A DNA stretch of 64,000 nt from an uncultured Flavobacteriaceae bacterium (GTDB taxonomy: Bacteria > Bacteroidota > Bacteroidia > Flavobacteriales > Flavobacteriaceae): contig CALSUE010000001.1 of NCBI GenBank assembly GCA_943789455.1, positions 561,001-625,000 of the forward strand. Reading direction: 5' to 3'. The notes under the pieces were generated by a model. The model did not search any database and was not told the DNA's origin. It saw only the letters and a program-made list of their open reading frames with translations. Made by a program: the position numbers and the translations under genes. How positions within the stretch are numbered: position 1 is the first letter of the stretch; every line of letters begins with the position of its first letter. Positions 17,129 through 27,240 of this stretch are shown here, in pieces.

Positions 17129-18817
17129 TTGAAAAAAATCATTTTTTTGCTTTTAATGGTGAGTGCGACTGCATTTGCTCAGAATTATCCATTAGATTAT
17201 TTCAGAAGTCCTCTAGATATTCCTCTTAGACTAGCTGGAACTTTTGGGGAGTTAAGAAATAATCACTTTCATGCAGGAATAGATATTAAAACAAATCGTA
17301 GAATTGGACTACCTGTTTATGCTACAGCAGATGGTTATATTTCAAGAATAAAAGTTGCAATTTGGGGATATGGAAAAGTAATTTATATAAATCACCCTAA
17401 CGGATATACTACTGTTTACGCTCATCTCAATAAATTTGGTGATGAAATCCAAGAATATGTTAAAAATATTCAATACGAGAAAGAAAGCTATGAAACTGGC
17501 AATATTTTTCCAAAAAAAGATCAATTTATAGTTGCAAAAGGCCAAATAATCGGCTATTCTGGTAGAACAGGTGGTTTTGTTGCTCCACATTTACATTATG
17601 AAATAAGAAATACTAAAACAGAAAAAATTATTAACCCGTTGTTATTTGGAATAAAAATTAAAGATTCAATTGCTCCTAAAATTAAAAAACTAATAGCTTA
17701 CCCCATTGGTTTAAACTCAAAAATTAATAAAAGTTTAAAGAATCAAAGCTTATCTATAAAAAAAGATTCTCTAAACAACTACACTGCCAATAGATTGACT
17801 GCTTCAGGGAAAATTGGTTTTGGAATTAATGTTTATGATTTATTAGGCAAAGAATTAAATAAAAACGGGATTTATAGCCTTGAAATGAAAATCAATGGAA
17901 AAAGAAAATATTACCATGACGTAGAAACATTTTCTTTTTCTGAAAGTAAATTCATAAACCTTTTAATTGACTATGAATATTTTTCTAAATATAAAAATAG
18001 AATACAAAAAACCTTTAGAGAAAAAGAAAATAAACTTAGTATTTATGAAGGATTAATTGAAAACGGGAGTATTACTATAAGTGAAGGATTAAATTATCAA
18101 GTTGAAATTATTGCTAAAGATTTTATAGGTAATAGATCGTCTATCAAAATCCCTGTGATTGGTCTTAAAAGTGAAACTATGATAAACCAACAAAGAGATA
18201 CTACCGCTTATAAAATTGTAAAAAATAAATTTCAAAAGTTTTCCAAAGATGGAGTAACCATAGCTTTTCCTAAAAATACTTTTTACAAAGATTTTTTTTT
18301 AAATTTTTCTGTTAACGAAAGAAATGCAACAATTCATAAACCTACAATCCCTTTAGATAAAAAGTTTACAATTACTTTTGATAGTATAATGTATAATGAA
18401 TCTGAATTAGATCACATCTATATTGCTAATATGAATAATAAAAAATACCCATATTATATGGATACTAGAAAAAAAAGCAATAAAATATTTACAACAACTA
18501 AAACTTTAGGTAAGTATGGCTTACTAACTGACAATCAAATTCCTAAAATTTATAATCCAAATTTTAAAAGTAATGATTGGGTGAGTCGTTTAAGGTATTT
18601 AACTATTAAAATTTCTGATTCACAATCTGGTATAAAATCCTATGAAGCCTACATAGATAATGAATGGATATTAATGGAATACGATGTGAAAAAGAAAAAA
18701 TTATCCTATGATTTTAGAGATAAAAAATTGGTAGGTAGCAAACATATCTTTAAACTTGTAGTCTCTGATAACGTTGGAAATACGAATACCTATAATTCTT
18801 CGTTTTATAGAAAATAA
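17129..18817 (+). CDS. M23 family (LytM-type) metallopeptidase
   Basis: A 562-residue exported zinc endopeptidase that probably cuts peptidoglycan cross-links. The signal peptide (to about residue 18, ATAFAQN) needs the TTG start at 17129. The M23 core lies in the first 180 residues, with zinc ligands in NHFHAGIDI and PHLHYEI and the typical VIYINHPNGYTTVYAHL strand. The remaining 380 residues form beta-rich domains of unknown role, perhaps for surface placement. The TonB receptor gene follows after 13 bases, so the pair is probably co-transcribed. Confidence 0.92.
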   Translation: MKKIIFLLLMVSATAFAQNYPLDYFRSPLDIPLRLAGTFGELRNNHFHAGIDIKTNRRIGLPVYATADGYISRIKVAIWGYGKVIYINHPNGYTTVYAHLNKFGDEIQEYVKNIQYEKESYETGNIFPKKDQFIVAKGQIIGYSGRTGGFVAPHLHYEIRNTKTEKIINPLLFGIKIKDSIAPKIKKLIAYPIGLNSKINKSLKNQSLSIKKDSLNNYTANRLTASGKIGFGINVYDLLGKELNKNGIYSLEMKINGKRKYYHDVETFSFSESKFINLLIDYEYFSKYKNRIQKTFREKENKLSIYEGLIENGSITISEGLNYQVEIIAKDFIGNRSSIKIPVIGLKSETMINQQRDTTAYKIVKNKFQKFSKDGVTIAFPKNTFYKDFFLNFSVNERNATIHKPTIPLDKKFTITFDSIMYNESELDHIYIANMNNKKYPYYMDTRKKSNKIFTTTKTLGKYGLLTDNQIPKIYNPNFKSNDWVSRLRYLTIKISDSQSGIKSYEAYIDNEWILMEYDVKKKKLSYDFRDKKLVGSKHIFKLVVSDNVGNTNTYNSSFYRK

Positions 18818-18830
18818 ATAAACTCACTTT

Positions 18831-21281
18831 GTGAAAAACATTTTACTAATCTTTTTTTTATTTCCAACCTTATTATGGAGCCAAAAGTCATCTATAATTA
18901 AAGGTTTTGTTAAAGATTCTGACAATAATTCTATTGAAAATGTTTCTGTTAAATTTGGAAGCACAGGAACTACCACAAATTCTAGCGGCTTTTATCAGAT
19001 TCGCATTCCATTAAATACTAATATTTCATTGGAATTTAGTCACGTGGGCTTTAAATCACTCACTAAAGAGTTCTTCACAAAAAAAAGAAATATAATTCGA
19101 TTTTCTCCAGTATTGATTTTAGAAAATGAAGTTTTAGAAGAAGTTGTCATAAAAAATGAAACAAAGGATGCACAAGGCGTAACAACTTTTAAGGCCAAGG
19201 ATATCGAAAGAATTCCAGGAGCTAACTCAGGAATAGAGACCCTTTTAATGACTATGCCTGGGGTTAGCAATAATAATGAGCTGAGTACTCAGTATAATGT
19301 TCGTGGTGGAAATTTTGATGAAAACTTAGTGTATGTAAATGGAATAGAGATTTACCGTCCTTTTTTAGTACGATCTGGACAACAAGAGGGATTAAGTTTT
19401 GTGAATTCAACTATGGTTCAAAATATTAACTTTTCTGCTGGAGGGTTTCAAGCTAAATATGGCGACAAACTTTCATCTGTATTAGATATTACTTATAGAA
19501 AACCAACAGAATTTTCTGCTACTGTAAAAGCCAGTCTTCTTGGGAGTAGCATTACTGTAGAAGATGTTTTTTTAGACAATGCATTAACAGCTATTGTTGG
19601 AGTTAGGTATAGAGATAATAGTTTATTTGTAAACTCTAAACAGATTGAAACAAATTTTAAACCTCGTTTTACAGATATTCAAACTTTTTTAACCTATAAG
19701 AAAAACGAAAAACTTAGTTTAAATTTCTTAGGAAACTTTTCTTTAAACACCTATGATTATCAACCCGTAACAAGAAGAACTAGGTTTGGTACTGTTTCAG
19801 ATCCTTTAGAATTAATTGTATTTTATGATGGTCAAGAAAAAGATACATATTTAACTGCATTTGGTGCTTTAAGTGCTAATTATCAAGTAAATGATAATTT
19901 GGAGCTTACGAGTACTTTAAGTGCTTTTAACACACAGGAAGAGGAATATTTTGATATTGCTGCATCCTATAATTTGGGGGAAGTTGATTCAAATATTGGA
20001 TCAGAAACATTTGGTGATGTAACCTTTTCTGAAGGAATAGGTTCTCAACTAAACCATTCCAGAAATGACTTAGATGCTTTAATTACTAACGTACAAGTTA
20101 AGGGAACTTATAAAAAAAATGAAAGCCAAATTGATTTTGGAATTAAATACCAAATAGAGGATATCAAAGATCGAATTAGAGAATGGGAAATTATTGACTC
20201 TGTTGGATTTTCAGTTAGGCCTCTAAACTTAGGTTTTATCAATGATCAGCCTTATAATCCATACTCAGGACCAATTGAGCCATTTCAAAATATAAGAGCC
20301 GAAAACAAGTTAAGCATAAAACGACTTTCTGGATTTTTTCAATACAGTAAAAAAGGATTTATCGGAGATCATAAAGTATGGTGGAATCTTGGGGTTCGAG
20401 GACATCTTTGGTCTGTTAATGCGAATCAAAATAATAGTACAAGTCAATTTATTCTAAGTCCAAGGGCTCAATTTGCCATCAAACCTAATTGGGACAAAGA
20501 CATGTTGTTTAGAGTATCTGGAGGAGTTTATGCTCAACCGCCTTTTTACAAAGAGCTGCGAAACTTCAAAGGAGAAATTATTCCAAACATAAAAGCTCAA
20601 AAATCTATTCATATGGTTTTGGGAAATGATTACAGTTTTACAATGTGGGACAGGCCATTTAAATTAACTACCGAACTATATTTTAAAAATTTATCTAATA
20701 TAAATCCCTACAGTGTAGATAATGTTAGAATAAGGTATCAAGCTAATAATAATGCAAAAGGATATGCAACTGGAATAGATGTGAGGCTTAATGGTGAGTT
20801 TGTCCCTGGAAATGAGAGCTGGGTTAGTTTAGGAATATTAAAAACTGAGGAAAACATAAACAATCGTGGATACATTGCTAGACCCTCAGATCAAAGGTTT
20901 AAATTAGGCATTTTATTTCAGGACTATGTGCCAAATTTACCCGATTTGAAGGCCTATTTAAATTTAGTATACAATTCTGGAGTTCCAGGTGGTGCTCCCT
21001 CCTATGCAGACCCCTACAATTTTCAAAATAGATTGAGAGATTATAGACGCGCAGATTTAGGAGTACTTTATATTTTTACGGATGCAAAAAAAAGATTTTC
21101 ATCTGGTTTTTTAAGTAAATTTAAAGAGTTTACAGCAGGCTTAGAGCTATTCAATATGTTTGATATTCAAAATTCAATTACCAATACTTGGGTTAGAGAT
21201 GCTGCAACAAAGAATCAGTTTGGAGTGCCTAATTACCTGTCAGGTAGAATTTTAAATCTTAGAATTGGGATGAAATTCTAA
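18831..21281 (+). CDS. TonB-dependent receptor with carboxypeptidase-like N-terminal domain
   Basis: An 816-residue outer-membrane active transporter. It starts with GTG at 18831, which keeps the signal peptide (MKNILLIFFLFPTLLWSQ). In order come a CarboxypepD_reg-like domain (about 20-100, GFVKDSDNNSIENVSVKF), the plug (about 115-220, with NVRGGNFDENLVYVNGIEIY) and a 22-strand barrel ending LNLRIGMKF. No SusD-like gene is adjacent, so a SusC-type glycan role is not supported. The ligand is unknown. It lies directly downstream of an M23 peptidase gene. Confidence 0.93.
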   Translation: MKNILLIFFLFPTLLWSQKSSIIKGFVKDSDNNSIENVSVKFGSTGTTTNSSGFYQIRIPLNTNISLEFSHVGFKSLTKEFFTKKRNIIRFSPVLILENEVLEEVVIKNETKDAQGVTTFKAKDIERIPGANSGIETLLMTMPGVSNNNELSTQYNVRGGNFDENLVYVNGIEIYRPFLVRSGQQEGLSFVNSTMVQNINFSAGGFQAKYGDKLSSVLDITYRKPTEFSATVKASLLGSSITVEDVFLDNALTAIVGVRYRDNSLFVNSKQIETNFKPRFTDIQTFLTYKKNEKLSLNFLGNFSLNTYDYQPVTRRTRFGTVSDPLELIVFYDGQEKDTYLTAFGALSANYQVNDNLELTSTLSAFNTQEEEYFDIAASYNLGEVDSNIGSETFGDVTFSEGIGSQLNHSRNDLDALITNVQVKGTYKKNESQIDFGIKYQIEDIKDRIREWEIIDSVGFSVRPLNLGFINDQPYNPYSGPIEPFQNIRAENKLSIKRLSGFFQYSKKGFIGDHKVWWNLGVRGHLWSVNANQNNSTSQFILSPRAQFAIKPNWDKDMLFRVSGGVYAQPPFYKELRNFKGEIIPNIKAQKSIHMVLGNDYSFTMWDRPFKLTTELYFKNLSNINPYSVDNVRIRYQANNNAKGYATGIDVRLNGEFVPGNESWVSLGILKTEENINNRGYIARPSDQRFKLGILFQDYVPNLPDLKAYLNLVYNSGVPGGAPSYADPYNFQNRLRDYRRADLGVLYIFTDAKKRFSSGFLSKFKEFTAGLELFNMFDIQNSITNTWVRDAATKNQFGVPNYLSGRILNLRIGMKF

Positions 21282-21282
21282 A

Positions 21283-21732
21283 TTACAATATTTGTGAGGC
21301 GTGATCCTTTGTTTTTACCTTTGAGATCACATTTTCTATTATTCCATTACCATCAATTACAAATGTTGTTCTATGAATTCCGTCATACTCACGACCCATA
21401 AATTTTTTAGGTCCCCAAACTCCAAAACCATTTATAACATCATGATTTTCATCAGCTAGCAAAGGAAATGGTAATTGATGTTTTTGAACGAAGTTTTGTT
21501 GTCTTTTCTCTGAATCTGCACTCACTCCCAATATTTCGTAGCCTTTAGATTGAAATGTCTGATAATGATCTCTAAGATTACATGCTTCAGCTGTACATCC
21601 TGGAGTGCTTGCTTTAGGATAAAAGAAAACTACTAACTTTTTACCACTATAATCACCTAACTTCCTTATAATACCTTGATTATCTTTAGTTTCAAAATTT
21701 GGAGCTTTATCTCCTACTTTTAATGTATCCAT
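21283..21732 (-). CDS. bcp: Thioredoxin-dependent thiol peroxidase (Bcp/PrxQ)
   Basis: A cytoplasmic peroxiredoxin that reduces hydrogen and organic peroxides with thioredoxin. The 149-residue product has the peroxidatic Cys46 in STPGCTAEAC and the resolving Cys51 five residues later, the 1-Cys/2-Cys spacing typical of the Bcp/PrxQ subgroup. The N-terminus LKVGDKAPNF and later GVSADS fit. A TATATTTG box lies about 17 bases upstream. It converges on the TonB receptor gene with a single base between the stops. Confidence 0.94.
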   Translation of the reverse strand: MDTLKVGDKAPNFETKDNQGIIRKLGDYSGKKLVVFFYPKASTPGCTAEACNLRDHYQTFQSKGYEILGVSADSEKRQQNFVQKHQLPFPLLADENHDVINGFGVWGPKKFMGREYDGIHRTTFVIDGNGIIENVISKVKTKDHASQIL

Positions 21733-21748
21733 ATGTTTTTTTATATTT

Positions 21749-21756
21749 CAAATATA
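21749..21756 (-). promoter_or_regulatory. -7 element of bcp
   Basis: TATATTTG on the minus strand matches TAnnTTTG and lies about 17 bases before the bcp ATG. No clear TTG is found at the usual -33 distance. A separate TAACTTTG at 21790-21797 on the plus strand probably serves nth. Confidence 0.45.
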
Positions 21757-21829
21757 CAAAAGTGTCATAAAATTTTAAATGTTAGTTTGTAACTTTGTTA
21801 TTGATTAATCTTTTTTAAAAACAAAATAA

Positions 21830-22483
21830 ATGAACAAGGCTGAAAAGGTAGAGTTTGTAATTAACACTTTACAGAAAACTTATCCTGAAATTCCTATTCC
21901 ATTGGATCACAAAGACCCGTACACCTTATTAATTGCAGTATTACTTTCGGCTCAATGTACAGATGTTCGTGTTAATAAAATCACCCCTTTATTATTTGCT
22001 AAAGCAGACAACCCTTTTGATATGGTAAAAATGACCGTAGAAGAAATAAAACAAATAATTAGACCCTGTGGCTTATCACCAATGAAATCTAAAGGGATTT
22101 TTGGGTTATCAAAAATTTTGATTGAGAAATACAATGGTAAAGTACCTAAAACTTTTGAAGGTCTTGAAGAATTGCCTGCAGTAGGTCATAAAACTGCCAG
22201 CGTTGTTATGAGTCAAGCATTTGGAGTTCCTGCTTTTCCTGTAGATACTCATATCCATCGCTTACTATATCGTTGGAATTTTACTAATGGAAAAAACGTA
22301 GTTCAAACCGAAAAAGATGCCAAAAGATTGTTTCCAAAAGAGCTTTGGAATGATTTGCATTTACAAATTATTTGGTATGGAAGAGAATTTTCTCCTGCAA
22401 GAGGATGGGATTTAGAAAAGGATATAATTACAAGAAAAATTGGAAGAAAAAAAGTTATAAATGACTATTATAAAAACAATTAG
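21830..22483 (+). CDS. nth: Endonuclease III, apparently without the iron-sulfur cluster
   Basis: Nth is a DNA glycosylase/AP lyase that removes oxidised pyrimidines. The 217-residue product has the helix-hairpin-helix LPAVGHKTASVV with catalytic Lys121 and the Asp139 of PVDTHIHR. The usual C-terminal C-x6-C-x2-C-x5-C cluster motif is missing: the tail SPARGWDLEKDIITRKIGRKK has no Cys. Flavobacterial Nth proteins with this tail occur to my knowledge, so it is probably a lineage trait and not damage. A strong terminator follows. Confidence 0.9.
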   Translation: MNKAEKVEFVINTLQKTYPEIPIPLDHKDPYTLLIAVLLSAQCTDVRVNKITPLLFAKADNPFDMVKMTVEEIKQIIRPCGLSPMKSKGIFGLSKILIEKYNGKVPKTFEGLEELPAVGHKTASVVMSQAFGVPAFPVDTHIHRLLYRWNFTNGKNVVQTEKDAKRLFPKELWNDLHLQIIWYGREFSPARGWDLEKDIITRKIGRKKVINDYYKNN

Positions 22484-22490
22484 GTGCTAA

Positions 22491-22520
22491 AAAAAACCTT
22501 GACTCGTGTCAAGGTTTTTT
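22491..22520. terminator. Bidirectional terminator between nth and the 47-residue ORF
   Basis: A 13-bp perfect stem AAAAAACCTTGAC/GTCAAGGTTTTTT (22491-22503 with 22508-22520) with loop TCGT. T runs on both strands allow it to end nth on the plus strand and the sigma-factor unit on the minus strand. Confidence 0.92.
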
Positions 22521-22524
22521 TAAC

Positions 22525-22668
22525 TTAATTCAAATTCAATTCAATTTTGATATTTGATTTTGTTTTTACAACTGATAGTGATTTGGAAAAATTAATCAAA
22601 TATTGAACTGTTTCTTTTTTTGGTTGCTCCTGAAATTCAGAAGACTTCTTAGAGTAGAGTTGCTTCAT
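22525..22668 (-). CDS. Small conserved-looking ORF downstream of the sigma factor (47 aa)
   Basis: On the minus strand ATG at 22668 opens a 47-residue frame beginning MKQLYSKKSSEFQEQPKKE and ending KIELNLN, with its stop 4 bases before the shared terminator. It lies 56 bases after the ECF sigma-factor stop on the same strand, filling the gap exactly up to the terminator. The middle TVQYLINFSKSLSVVKTK is helix-like. It is too short for an anti-sigma factor with a membrane helix. I recall similar short ORFs beside this sigma gene in flavobacteria, but cannot verify that here. Confidence 0.6.
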   Translation of the reverse strand: MKQLYSKKSSEFQEQPKKETVQYLINFSKSLSVVKTKSNIKIELNLN

Positions 22669-22724
22669 ACAGTATATAATTATAGTCTTTAAAATATAAC
22701 AACGGAAGCAATCTATAATTATTG

Positions 22725-23309
22725 TTAATCCAATAAAATTATTTTATTTTCTTCTATTATTTTCCTTAAATTTATTAATGCATAACGCATTCTCCCTAAA
22801 GCAGTGTTAATACTTACCCCTGTATTTTCACTAATTTCTTTAAAACTCATATCCTTATAAATTCTCATAACTAAGACTTCCTTTTGCTCACTAGGTAGTT
22901 CTTCTATTAATTCTTTAACATCAGATAAAACCTGATCTTTAATTAATTGCTTTTCAGCATTTAAAGAGCCGTCACTTATCACAGAAAATATATCAAAATC
23001 AGCTGTGTTTTTAAATGACCGCATCCTATTTGACTTCCTAAAATGATCAATTATTAAGTTGTGTGAGATTCGCATTACCCAAGGAAGAAACTTTCCTTGT
23101 TCGTTATAGTTTCCAAGTTTTAAGGTTCTAATTACTTTAATAAAAGTGTCTTGAAAAACATCTTCTGTTATTTCTCTGTCTTGCACCTTACTATAAATAA
23201 AACTATATAGGCGTTGTTTATGTTTTTTAATTAAAATTTCAAGGCTTGATTCACATCCTTGTATATATCTTGTAACTAAAGTGCTGTCTGGGGTTTGATT
23301 TTTATACAT
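22725..23309 (-). CDS. RNA polymerase sigma factor, ECF type
   Basis: A 194-residue sigma-70 family protein with only regions 2 and 4. Region 2 (about 25-95) contains EDVFQDTFIKVIRTL and GKFLPWVMRISHNLIIDHFRK; region 4 (about 130-185) has LPSEQKEVLVMRIYKDMSFKEI followed by the helix-turn-helix NTGVSINTALGRMRYAL. No anti-sigma gene is adjacent; a 47-residue ORF follows instead. It is divergent from uvrA with a 203-base AT-rich gap. Target genes are unknown. Confidence 0.9.
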   Translation of the reverse strand: MYKNQTPDSTLVTRYIQGCESSLEILIKKHKQRLYSFIYSKVQDREITEDVFQDTFIKVIRTLKLGNYNEQGKFLPWVMRISHNLIIDHFRKSNRMRSFKNTADFDIFSVISDGSLNAEKQLIKDQVLSDVKELIEELPSEQKEVLVMRIYKDMSFKEISENTGVSINTALGRMRYALINLRKIIEENKIILLD

Positions 23310-23512
23310 TATATAATTACTTTATGGAAGAAATATTTCTGTCCGTTATTTTTAGAAAATTAAAAAAGTAATTTTATTCTATAAATGTATTTTTTGTGGT
23401 TATAGTTACAAATATAAAAAATATTTTTTAATTACATTTTTTTTAAATTATAATTAAATTAAAATCAAAAAAAGTGAAAAAATGATTATTTTTATAGCTT
23501 GCTTTCAAACAT

Positions 23513-26314
23513 ATGAATAAAGATTTATCAAGTGTAAGTCCAAAAGAAAATATCATTATTAAAGGAGCTAGGCTCCATAACCTAAAGAATATTGATGTTG
23601 TTATTCCAAGAAATAAACTAGTAGTTATTACGGGATTATCGGGTTCAGGAAAATCTACACTAGCCTTTGACACCTTATATGCAGAAGGCCAAAGAAGGTA
23701 TGTTGAAAGTTTATCCTCTTATGCACGTCAATTTTTAGGGAAATTACACAAACCCAAAGTAGACTATATAAAAGGAATTGCTCCAGCAATTGCTATAGAA
23801 CAAAAAGTGAATTCTACCAATCCTCGATCTACCGTTGGAACATCTACTGAAATTTACGATTACATAAAACTATTATTTGCAAGAATTGGGAATACCTACT
23901 CTCCTATTTCAGGGGAAATTGTTAAAAAACATACCGTAACAGATGTAACAAATTTTGTAAAGACTTTTAAGGAGGAAACTAAACTACTTTTGCTATGTCC
24001 AATTGTTATTAATGAAGATAGAGATCTAAAGACAGTTTTAAAAGTTTTATCTCAACAAGGATATGCTCGTATTAAATACGAAGATCAGATTTATCGCATA
24101 GATGATATCCCTACTGATAAAAATAATTATAATGACTTAAAACTAGTTATTGACAGGGTTGTTGTTAAAGATGATGAAGATTTTTACAATCGTTTGTCTG
24201 ATGCTATTCAAACTGCTTTTTTTGAAGGAAATGGAGTTTGTGTTATTCAGGATGTATCTAATAATACTTTAACTGAATTTAATAACAAATTTGAGTTAGA
24301 CGGTATTTTATTTTATGAGCCAAATACTCATTTTTTTAGTTTCAACAACCCTTACGGGGCTTGCAGCACCTGTGAAGGTTATGGTGATGTTGTTGGGATA
24401 GATGAAGATTTAGTAATTCCAAATACAGGAATTTCCATTTACAACGATGCTATATATCCATTCAGAACAGATGCCTATAAACACTACAAAGATGAATTAA
24501 TTACGCACGCCTATAAATATGACATTCCAATTCATAAACCCTGGTTTGAGCTTACTGAAGAGCAAAAAAACTTAGTTTGGAAAGGCAATAAAAGTTTTTA
24601 TGGTATTCATCATTTTTTTTCAGCTTTAGAAGAGAAAAGCTACAAAATACAAAACAGAGTAATGCTATCTCGATACCGAGGAAAAACAATTTGTTCAACC
24701 TGTGATGGTAAAAGATTACGGAAAGAAGCTAATTATGTAAAAGTTGGAAATAAAACAATCTCAGACTTAGTTACCTTACCATTAGATGAATTGTCTGTTT
24801 TTTTTAAGCAATTAAAATTAAATAAATATGAAGAGAAAATAGGAAAGCGTTTATTGACTGAAATAAACAATCGCCTAGATTTCCTACAAAATGTTGGTTT
24901 AGACTACCTCACGCTAAATAGAACTTCAAATTCACTTTCTGGAGGAGAAAGCCAACGTATTAATCTTGCTACTTCATTAGGGAGTAGTCTAGTAGGCTCT
25001 ATGTATATTTTAGATGAACCTAGTATTGGATTACATCCAAAAGACACTAAAAGACTCATAAATGTTTTACAAGATTTAAGAGATTTAGGAAATACAGTAA
25101 TTGTTGTTGAGCATGATGAAGATATTATGAAAGCTGCAGATTACATTATTGATATAGGCCCTGAGGCTGGTACTTTTGGAGGAAAAATAGTAGCAGAGGG
25201 TAACTTTGAAGATATCTTGAAATCTAATTCCTTAACAGCTAAATATTTAACAGAAGAATTTAAAATTGAAATTCCAACAAAAAGAAGAAGTTTTAAAAAT
25301 TATATTCAAGTTCTGGGTGCTAGAGAAAATAATTTAAAAAATATTAATACAAAGTTTCCTTTAGAGAGTTTAACTGTGATTACAGGTGTTTCTGGAAGTG
25401 GAAAAAGTACCCTAGTAAAAAAAATATTATATCCTGCCTTGCAAAAAAAAATGATGGGATATGGAGAGAAAGTTGGTCAACACACAGATGTTATAGGAGA
25501 TTTTGGACAAATAAAACATATTGAGTTTATTAATCAGAACCCTATTGGACGTTCTTCTAGATCAAATCCTGTAACTTATATTAAAGCATACGATGATATA
25601 AGAGCCCTTCTGTCCTCTCAAAAAATTTCAAAGATCAGAAATTACAAACCAAAACATTTTTCATTTAATGTGGATGGTGGAAGATGTGAAGTGTGCAAAG
25701 GTGAAGGAGTTGTGACTATTGAAATGCAGTTTATGGCTGATGTTCATTTGCAATGTGATGACTGTAAGGGTAAACGATTTAAAAAAGAAGTTCTTGAGGT
25801 TAATTTTGAAGGTAAAAATATCGATGATATATTAAATTCTACGATTGATGATGCAGTAGCCTTTTTTATCGAACATCAACAGACAAAAATTGCAAATAAG
25901 TTAAAACCTTTACAGGATGTTGGACTGGGATATGTTCAATTAGGTCAGTCATCCTCTACTTTATCTGGTGGTGAAGCTCAAAGAATAAAGTTAGCTTCTT
26001 TCTTAGTGAAAGGTACTACTAAAGATAAAGCATTATTTATCTTTGATGAACCCACAACAGGTCTCCATTTTCACGACATTAAAAAACTTTTAGCTTCATT
26101 TAATGCTTTATTAGACAAAGGACATTCTATACTAGTGATTGAACATAATATAGAATTGATAAAATGTGCAGATTATATTATAGACCTCGGATTAGAAGGT
26201 GGAAAAAAAGGAGGACAATTAATTTTTGAGGGTACACCGGAAGAGTTAATTAAAAATAATAAATCTTATACATCAGAAAGCTTAAAAGAAAAACTTATAC
26301 CTAATAAGAAGTAA
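23513..26314 (+). CDS. uvrA: Excinuclease ABC subunit UvrA
   Basis: UvrA is the damage-scanning ATPase of nucleotide excision repair and loads UvrB. The 933-residue product has two ABC modules: Walker [11 protein letters not shown] (near residue 45) and [10 protein letters not shown] (near 625), and signatures [10 protein letters not shown] and [10 protein letters not shown]. Zinc-finger CxxC pairs appear in [24 protein letters not shown] and CDDCKGKR. The length is normal. It is divergent from the ECF sigma gene and followed by tRNA-His on the other strand. Confidence 0.97.
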   Translation: MNKDLSSVSPKENIIIKGARLHNLKNIDVVIPRNKLVVITGLSGSGKSTLAFDTLYAEGQRRYVESLSSYARQFLGKLHKPKVDYIKGIAPAIAIEQKVNSTNPRSTVGTSTEIYDYIKLLFARIGNTYSPISGEIVKKHTVTDVTNFVKTFKEETKLLLLCPIVINEDRDLKTVLKVLSQQGYARIKYEDQIYRIDDIPTDKNNYNDLKLVIDRVVVKDDEDFYNRLSDAIQTAFFEGNGVCVIQDVSNNTLTEFNNKFELDGILFYEPNTHFFSFNNPYGACSTCEGYGDVVGIDEDLVIPNTGISIYNDAIYPFRTDAYKHYKDELITHAYKYDIPIHKPWFELTEEQKNLVWKGNKSFYGIHHFFSALEEKSYKIQNRVMLSRYRGKTICSTCDGKRLRKEANYVKVGNKTISDLVTLPLDELSVFFKQLKLNKYEEKIGKRLLTEINNRLDFLQNVGLDYLTLNRTSNSLSGGESQRINLATSLGSSLVGSMYILDEPSIGLHPKDTKRLINVLQDLRDLGNTVIVVEHDEDIMKAADYIIDIGPEAGTFGGKIVAEGNFEDILKSNSLTAKYLTEEFKIEIPTKRRSFKNYIQVLGARENNLKNINTKFPLESLTVITGVSGSGKSTLVKKILYPALQKKMMGYGEKVGQHTDVIGDFGQIKHIEFINQNPIGRSSRSNPVTYIKAYDDIRALLSSQKISKIRNYKPKHFSFNVDGGRCEVCKGEGVVTIEMQFMADVHLQCDDCKGKRFKKEVLEVNFEGKNIDDILNSTIDDAVAFFIEHQQTKIANKLKPLQDVGLGYVQLGQSSSTLSGGEAQRIKLASFLVKGTTKDKALFIFDEPTTGLHFHDIKKLLASFNALLDKGHSILVIEHNIELIKCADYIIDLGLEGGKKGGQLIFEGTPEELIKNNKSYTSESLKEKLIPNKK

Positions 26315-26360
26315 AAACCAAAAAAAGCCTTCCCATTTCTGAGAAGACTTTGTCTTTTTG

Positions 26361-26435
26361 GGTAGAAGATGGGGCTCGAACCCACGACCCTCGGTACCAC
26401 AAACCGATGCTCTAACCAACTGAGCTACAACTACC
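26361..26435 (-). tRNA. tRNA-His (anticodon GTG)
   Basis: On the minus strand the D arm GCTCAGTTGGTTAGAGC, the anticodon arm TCGGT-TTGTGGT-ACCGA and the T arm GTGGG-TTCGAGC-CCCAT are all intact. The loop centre GTG is the His anticodon. The base before position 1 is G and pairs with C73, the G-1 feature specific to tRNA-His. The acceptor strands GTAGTTG and CTTCTAC pair except at 5-68 and 6-67, both U-U. The full CCA is not encoded. It lies alone between uvrA and bshB1. Confidence 0.95.
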
Positions 26436-26523
26436 ATATCACTTATGCTATGCAAACAAATAAATGTTAACTCTCATAAGCGGATGCAAATATAATTTTT
26501 TTTTAAATCTATAGAAAGAAAAA

Positions 26524-27240
26524 TTATATTAATTTATCTAGAGATGTAATAGCAATAAAGCGTTCTACCGTAAAACCTTCCGCATAATCTACACCAATTA
26601 GTCTTCCCAAGTCTCTAGCTCTATAGTGTATACTATCTGTGAAATTTTTGGAGCTGATAGGTGTTTCAGCCTCCTTGCTATTGGAGTCATAAAATTGAGA
26701 ACTGTACGCTAAAACAGCATCCATTTTCACATCCATAAAACCACTAACATCTACAACAAAATCTGGTTCAGAATTTTTCCATTGTAAATAATGATAAACC
26801 AATTTAGGTCTCCATTTGTTTTGTAGTATACCATCAAGTTTAGTTTCAATTTTTTCAAGACCACTCAAAAAACAGGCATCAGACACTAACTTACTTCCTT
26901 TTCCGTGATCAACGTGTCTGTCATCAACTGCATTACACAAAACAATTTCAGGTTTGTATTTTCGAATCAATTTAATAACTTCTAACTGATGATTTTTATC
27001 GTTTACAAAAAAACCATCTGCAAATTTTAAATTTTCTCTAAAGGTTACCCCCAGAACTTTAGCAGCGTTAGCAGCTTCAACTTTTCTTAATTCTTTAGAA
27101 CCTCGTGTCCCTAATTCACCTTGAGTTAAATCTACGATTCCAACTTTCTTCCCTAAAGAAACTTCTTTAGCTATTGTAGCTGCTGCTCCTAATTCAACAT
27201 CATCTGGATGTGCACCAAAAGCCAATATATCTAATTTCAT
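26524..27240 (-). CDS. bshB1: Bacillithiol biosynthesis deacetylase BshB1
   Basis: BshB1 removes the acetyl group from N-acetylglucosaminyl-malate, the second step of bacillithiol synthesis. It is a zinc LmbE/PIG-L-fold enzyme. The 238-residue product has the metal motif AHPDD (residues 10-14), TQGELGTRGS, and a later DRHVDHGKGS with the third ligand His. Its ATG overlaps the stop of the upstream cystathionine gamma-synthase-type gene (ATGA), so the two are coupled. bshA lies at 44-45 kb; bshC is not in the window. Confidence 0.94.
   Translation of the reverse strand: MKLDILAFGAHPDDVELGAAATIAKEVSLGKKVGIVDLTQGELGTRGSKELRKVEAANAAKVLGVTFRENLKFADGFFVNDKNHQLEVIKLIRKYKPEIVLCNAVDDRHVDHGKGSKLVSDACFLSGLEKIETKLDGILQNKWRPKLVYHYLQWKNSEPDFVVDVSGFMDVKMDAVLAYSSQFYDSNSKEAETPISSKNFTDSIHYRARDLGRLIGVDYAEGFTVERFIAITSLDKLI

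Noticed and set aside
26324..26351. Terminator after uvrA
   Set aside because: The stem has only two 4-bp segments around a mismatch; too weak to call with confidence.
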